Source: Bacillota bacterium (lineage in GTDB: Bacteria; Bacillota; Bacilli; Paenibacillales; Paenibacillaceae). From it: a DNA stretch of 46,386 nt. This document shows positions 43,187 through 46,386 of this stretch, piece after piece (positions within the stretch are counted from its first letter, which is position 1; each line of letters starts with the position of its first letter). The notes beneath the pieces were generated by a model. The model searched no databases, was not told the origin of the DNA, and worked only from the letters and a program-made list of their open reading frames with translations. The translations under genes were made by a program, and so were the position numbers. Where the stretch lies: the NCBI GenBank assembly GCA_023386495.1, contig JAEWJS010000169.1, forward strand, positions 1 through 46,386, given 5' to 3'.

Positions 43187-45415
43187 TTAGTCCGGCTTGC
43201 GCATGGTCAAGCTTACGCGGCCTTTCTTCAGGTCGACGCCAAGCACCCATACGGTCACGTTATCGCCGACGGATACGACATCCATCGGATGCTTCACGAA
43301 CTTGTCGCTCATTTGCGAGATATGGACGAGCCCGTCGTTCTTGACGCCGATATCGACGAAGGCGCCGAAGTCGATGACATTGCGGACCGTGCCCGTAAGC
43401 TCCATGCCTGCGGACAGATCTTCAAGCTTCAGCACATCCGTGTGGAAAATCGGCGGCGGCAGCTCTTCCCGCGGGTCCCGTCCCGGGCGGCGCAGGCTGT
43501 CCAAGATATCGCGCAGCGTCGGCACGCCGACGCCAAGCTTCGTCGCGACGACTGCCGGGTCCACCTGCTCCAGCTTCTCGCTCAGCTCCTTCGTGCCGAG
43601 CGCGTCCAGCTCCATGCGCAGCTCCTTGAAGAGCGAATCGACGACCGCATACGATTCCGGGTGAATCGGCGTCCGATCGAGCGGATTGCGGCCTTCTCCG
43701 ATCCGAAGGAAGCCGATGCACTGCTCGAACGATTTTGCGCCGAGGCGCGGCACCTTCTGCAGTTGCTTGCGATCGACGAACTTGCCGTTCTCCTCGCGGA
43801 ACTTCACGATATTCTTCGCGATCGTCGCGTTGATGCCCGCTACGTAGGAGAGCAGCGACGGCGATGCCGTGTTGACGTCGACGCCGACATGGTTAACGGC
43901 CGACTCCACGACGCCGTCCAAGCTCTCCTCCAGCCGCTTCTGGCTCACATCATGCTGATACTGTCCGACGCCGATCGCCTTCGGCTCAATCTTGACGAGC
44001 TCCGCCAGCGGGTCCTGGAGACGACGGGCAATCGACACCGCGCTTCGTTCGGCGACGTCCAGCTTCGGGAATTCCTCCGCTGCCAGCTTGGAGGCGGAAT
44101 AGACGCTCGCGCCGGCCTCGTTCACGATGATGTACTTCAGCTCGCCGGTCTTGCCCGATGCGGACCGCTTCTTGATCAGGTCCACGATGAACTGCTCCGT
44201 CTCGCGCGATGCCGTCCCGTTTCCGATCGTGATCAAGTTCACGCCGTACCGATCGATAAGCTTATTCACGAGCGCTTCGGCTTCCGCTACCTTGTTATTC
44301 GGCGGCGTCGGATAGGACACGGCCACCTCGAGCAGCTTGCCGGTATCGTCCACGACCGCGAGCTTGCAGCCCGTCCGGAACGCCGGGTCGACGCCGAGCA
44401 CGACCTGCCCCTTCACTGGAGGCTGCAGCAGCAGGTTGCGCAGATTCGCGGAGAAGATCGTGATCGCATGCTCCTCCGCCTTCTCCGTCAGCTCGCCGCG
44501 CACCTCGCGCTCGATCGAAGGCGCGATTAGCCGTTTATACGAATCCTCGATCATTGCCACCAGCACGTCGCGTACCGGCGAAGGATAGCTGCCTCGCAGC
44601 ACTTGGCGCCCGATATAGTCATGGATACGATCTGTCTGGATATCGAGCGTCACCTTCAGGATATCTTCCCGTTCGCCGCGATTGATCGCGAGCACGCGAT
44701 GCGGCGGCAGGCGGCGGACCGGCTCCTGGTAGCTGTAGTACATCTCATAGACGGACTCGGCATTCGCGTCCTTCGCGACCGTATGCAGCACGCCTTGGTC
44801 GAACGTATGCTTCCGCACCCAAGCGCGGATTTTGGCGTCGTCGGCCACATTTTCCGCCAGGATGTCCATTGCCCCTTGAAGCGCGTCTTCTGCCGTATCC
44901 ACGCCCTTCTCGGGAGCGATATACTTGGCTGCCTCGCGCAGCGGTTCGCCATGCTTATGCTGAGCCATCAGCCAGTCTGCAAGCGGCTCCAGCCCCCGTT
45001 CCTTCGCCACGCTGGCCCTCGTCTTGCGCTTCTGGCGATACGGTCGGTACAGATCCTCGATCTCCTGCAGCTTAGCCGCCTGTTCGATCGAGGTCCGCAG
45101 CTCGTCCGTCAGCTTGCCCTGCTCATCGATCAGCCGCGCGACCTCGCGCTTCCGATCCTCCAGGTTGCGTAAATATGCGAGCCGTTCCTCGATGCTGCGC
45201 AGCTCGGTCTCGTCCAATTCGCCGGTCATTTCCTTGCGGTAGCGCGCGATGAACGGAATCGTATTGCCCTCGTCCAGCAGCCCGACGGCAGCCTTCACCT
45301 TCGTGACGGGAATGCCGAGCTCGGCGCTCATCTGCTTCTCGATCCGCTGCCGCTCCGCAGCCTTCTGCTCGGGCGTAAGCCCGGTATCCTGCACCTTCAC
45401 ATCCGTATCAGACAT
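43187..45415 (-). CDS. tex: Tex-family transcription accessory protein (YdcI type)
   Basis: 742 residues. N-terminal Tex domain (about 15-200; AELGIPVTKVKAAVGLLDEGNTIPFIARYRKEMTG), YqgF/RNase-H-like fold (about 330-460; VVLGVDPAFRTGCKLAVVD), helix-hairpin-helix (LLSYVAGINATIAKNIVKFREENG) and a C-terminal S1 domain (about 660-735; GMELTGTVRNVIDFGAFVDIGVKNDGLVHISQMSD). Tex binds RNA/DNA and affects transcription; B. subtilis YdcI is the counterpart. Length and domain order are normal. SD AGGAAGG. Confidence 0.95.
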   Translation of the reverse strand: MSDTDVKVQDTGLTPEQKAAERQRIEKQMSAELGIPVTKVKAAVGLLDEGNTIPFIARYRKEMTGELDETELRSIEERLAYLRNLEDRKREVARLIDEQGKLTDELRTSIEQAAKLQEIEDLYRPYRQKRKTRASVAKERGLEPLADWLMAQHKHGEPLREAAKYIAPEKGVDTAEDALQGAMDILAENVADDAKIRAWVRKHTFDQGVLHTVAKDANAESVYEMYYSYQEPVRRLPPHRVLAINRGEREDILKVTLDIQTDRIHDYIGRQVLRGSYPSPVRDVLVAMIEDSYKRLIAPSIEREVRGELTEKAEEHAITIFSANLRNLLLQPPVKGQVVLGVDPAFRTGCKLAVVDDTGKLLEVAVSYPTPPNNKVAEAEALVNKLIDRYGVNLITIGNGTASRETEQFIVDLIKKRSASGKTGELKYIIVNEAGASVYSASKLAAEEFPKLDVAERSAVSIARRLQDPLAELVKIEPKAIGVGQYQHDVSQKRLEESLDGVVESAVNHVGVDVNTASPSLLSYVAGINATIAKNIVKFREENGKFVDRKQLQKVPRLGAKSFEQCIGFLRIGEGRNPLDRTPIHPESYAVVDSLFKELRMELDALGTKELSEKLEQVDPAVVATKLGVGVPTLRDILDSLRRPGRDPREELPPPIFHTDVLKLEDLSAGMELTGTVRNVIDFGAFVDIGVKNDGLVHISQMSDKFVKHPMDVVSVGDNVTVWVLGVDLKKGRVSLTMRKPD

Positions 45416-45602
45416 TTCGCTTGCACCTTCCTAACGTCGCTTGATCACATTCACTCGCTATACGCTATTATTGTCGCAGATTGCCAACAGCCTTGCAATG
45501 AAAGGCAACGGCGAATAGCCGACGGCTCCTTGATTGGGAGACATCGGCTTGTACGGCAGGAAAAATCGAGCGATGAGCGATGATCGATGAGTGCTGGGTG
45601 CT

Positions 45603-45630
45603 GAGCGATGAGTACTGAGCGATGAGTGCT
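45603..45630 (+). repeat. 14-bp direct repeat, two perfect-like copies
   Basis: GAGCGATGAGTACT (45603-45616) followed by GAGCGATGAGTGCT (45617-45630). Degenerate copies of the same word continue upstream to about 45568. Confidence 0.75.
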
Positions 45631-45681
45631 GAGAGCTACTCGGTTGAGCGTATGGACTAGCAAGTCAATAGGCGAGCCAGT

Positions 45682-45822
45682 GAGCATGTCAGCGAACGCG
45701 ATGGTGAGCACGTCGGCAGGCGAACGGCGAGCATGTCAGCGAACGTGGCGGCGAGCACGTCGGCAGGCGAACGGCGAGTTTGTCAGCGAACGTGGCGGTG
45801 AGCAGGTCGGCAGGCGAACGGC
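45682..45822 (+). repeat. 47-bp tandem repeat, three full copies plus a partial fourth
   Basis: Units 45682-45728, 45729-45775 and 45776-45822 share GAGCATGTCAGCGAACG at the start and GTCGGCAGGCGAACGGC at the end, with a few substitutions. A degraded fourth unit starts at 45823. The unit length is not divisible by three, so it is not a coding repeat. Confidence 0.9.
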
Positions 45823-46095
45823 GAGCATGTCATCTAGCGAGGCGATGATAGCGAAGCTTTTTCGCTGTTAACGCCGCTTGATGCGCTAATTCGGGCGGGA
45901 TTCCGTTGCTGGACCCATCAGATGGGCTTAGAGCGCTAAATAGCGCACAACCGTTCTCTATTAACGAATTTACTTCGCTATGCGGTCAAATCCGGGTGAA
46001 TCCGACCCTATTAGCGCAGGAGTATACCTTATTTGCGCAAATGCTTCGCTATCGCTCAATGTAGGCGAATAGAGATAGCCCGAGCACCCCGCACA

Positions 46096-46139
46096 GCATC
46101 GAGCACCATTCAATCACCCGAGCATCGAGCACCATTCAA
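46096..46139 (+). repeat. 18-bp direct repeat
   Basis: GCATCGAGCACCATTCAA occurs at 46096-46113 and again at 46122-46139, 26 nt apart start to start. Confidence 0.85.
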
Positions 46140-46162
46140 GTACACCCTGGCAAGCCATAAAG

Positions 46163-46350
46163 ATTAGCCGGAAAAACTCCCGTTAATTCAACCGATATGG
46201 CGTTGTGAGGGGCATTAGCCGGAAATCCTCCCGCTATTTCGAACGGAATGGCGGATAGAGGGGGCAACGGCGAAATTAGTTGGAGCATTTCCCGTTAATT
46301 CGGTAAGCTGCGAGAAATCCGAAAAATTAGCGGGAGCTTTTCCCGTTATG
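46163..46350 (+). repeat. Dispersed hairpin-like repeat, four copies
   Basis: Copies begin at 46163, 46214, 46275 and 46326 (spacing 51, 61, 51). Each has ATTAG, about two variable bases, GGA, 5-6 bases, then TCCCG followed by (T/C)TA. In the last copy TAGCGGGA and TCCCGTTA can pair, so the unit may form a small hairpin. It resembles REP-type intergenic elements. Confidence 0.75.
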
Positions 46351-46386
46351 TTGGCGGGTGGCAGGTGAGTACGGCATGTGGCGGGG

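Larger units (their letters stand above)
45416..46386. other. Gene-free repetitive tail
   Basis: About 970 nt without a convincing gene on either strand; short open frames here lack ribosome sites and family features. It contains 14-bp repeats near 45603-45630, a 47-bp tandem repeat (45682-45822), a GCGCTA-AA-TAGCGC palindrome (45933-45946), an 18-bp direct repeat (46096-46113 and 46122-46139) and four dispersed ATTAG...CCCG copies (46163-46350). Confidence 0.75.

Noticed and set aside
43181..44530. 449-codon plus-strand open frame antisense to tex
   Set aside because: Antisense shadow of a strongly conserved gene, with no ribosome site.
45682..45822. CRISPR array
   Set aside because: The units are head-to-tail with near-identical sequence throughout, so there are no unique spacers, and no cas genes are near.
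45626..45871. 81-codon plus-strand open frame over the 47-bp repeats
   Set aside because: The repeat length is not a multiple of three, so the reading frame shifts between copies; composition is not protein-like.

Overview
The window looks like a chromosomal segment of an endospore-forming, plant-polysaccharide-degrading member of the Paenibacillaceae (Paenibacillus or Cohnella type). The signs are high GC, strong GGAGG-type ribosome binding sites, YesM/YesN two-component pairs next to sugar ABC transporters, a small spore cortex protein (CmpA-like), and a tex / sprT / tRNA neighbourhood that resembles Bacillus subtilis. The assignment to a genus is inference. Most genes lie on the minus strand.

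Layout. 1-5542 (minus): sensor kinase and AraC-type response regulator followed by a sugar-binding lipoprotein and a permease that runs off the left edge. 5678-7134: LacI-type regulator and a small divergent unknown gene with two matching operator-like sites. 7292-11579: a small beta-flower-type protein, a GH43 enzyme, a DegV protein and a GH140-like enzyme. 11759-13954: a secreted protein with three FMN-attachment motifs. 14223-19469: an AraC regulator divergent from a four-gene operon (Gfo/Idh/MocA dehydrogenase, two sugar epimerase/isomerase TIM barrels, intracellular CBM35-GH26 mannanase). 19531-21530: CapA-like metallophosphatase and a FapA(DUF342)-like protein. 21737-29303: a signalling block with a REC-PAS-GGDEF-EAL-LuxR protein, a hybrid histidine kinase, a CheR methyltransferase overlapping it, and a divergent PilZ-like protein.

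29344-38317 is a xylose-type sensing and uptake module: FAH-family hydrolase, membrane-anchored sugar sensor (XylFII type), LytS/YesM kinase and YesN regulator in one tightly packed operon, followed by the xylFGH-type ABC transporter. A near-consensus catabolite-response element lies at the predicted xylF transcription start. 38407-41017: AraC regulator, aldo/keto reductase and nitroreductase. 41132-41838: five tRNA genes (Asn, Ser, Glu, Lys, Leu, all minus) in two transcription units. 41892-45415: SprT protease-like protein, a small unknown gene, cmpA and tex. 45416-46386 has no gene; it holds a 47-bp tandem repeat and several families of short dispersed repeats.

Taken together, the region mostly senses, imports and degrades hemicellulose- and pectin-derived sugars, with each sugar module carrying its own AraC-, LacI- or YesMN-type regulator. 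The most unusual items are the triple flavinylation-motif secreted protein, the c-di-GMP enzyme fused to a LuxR DNA-binding domain, and the FAH-sensor-kinase-regulator operon.
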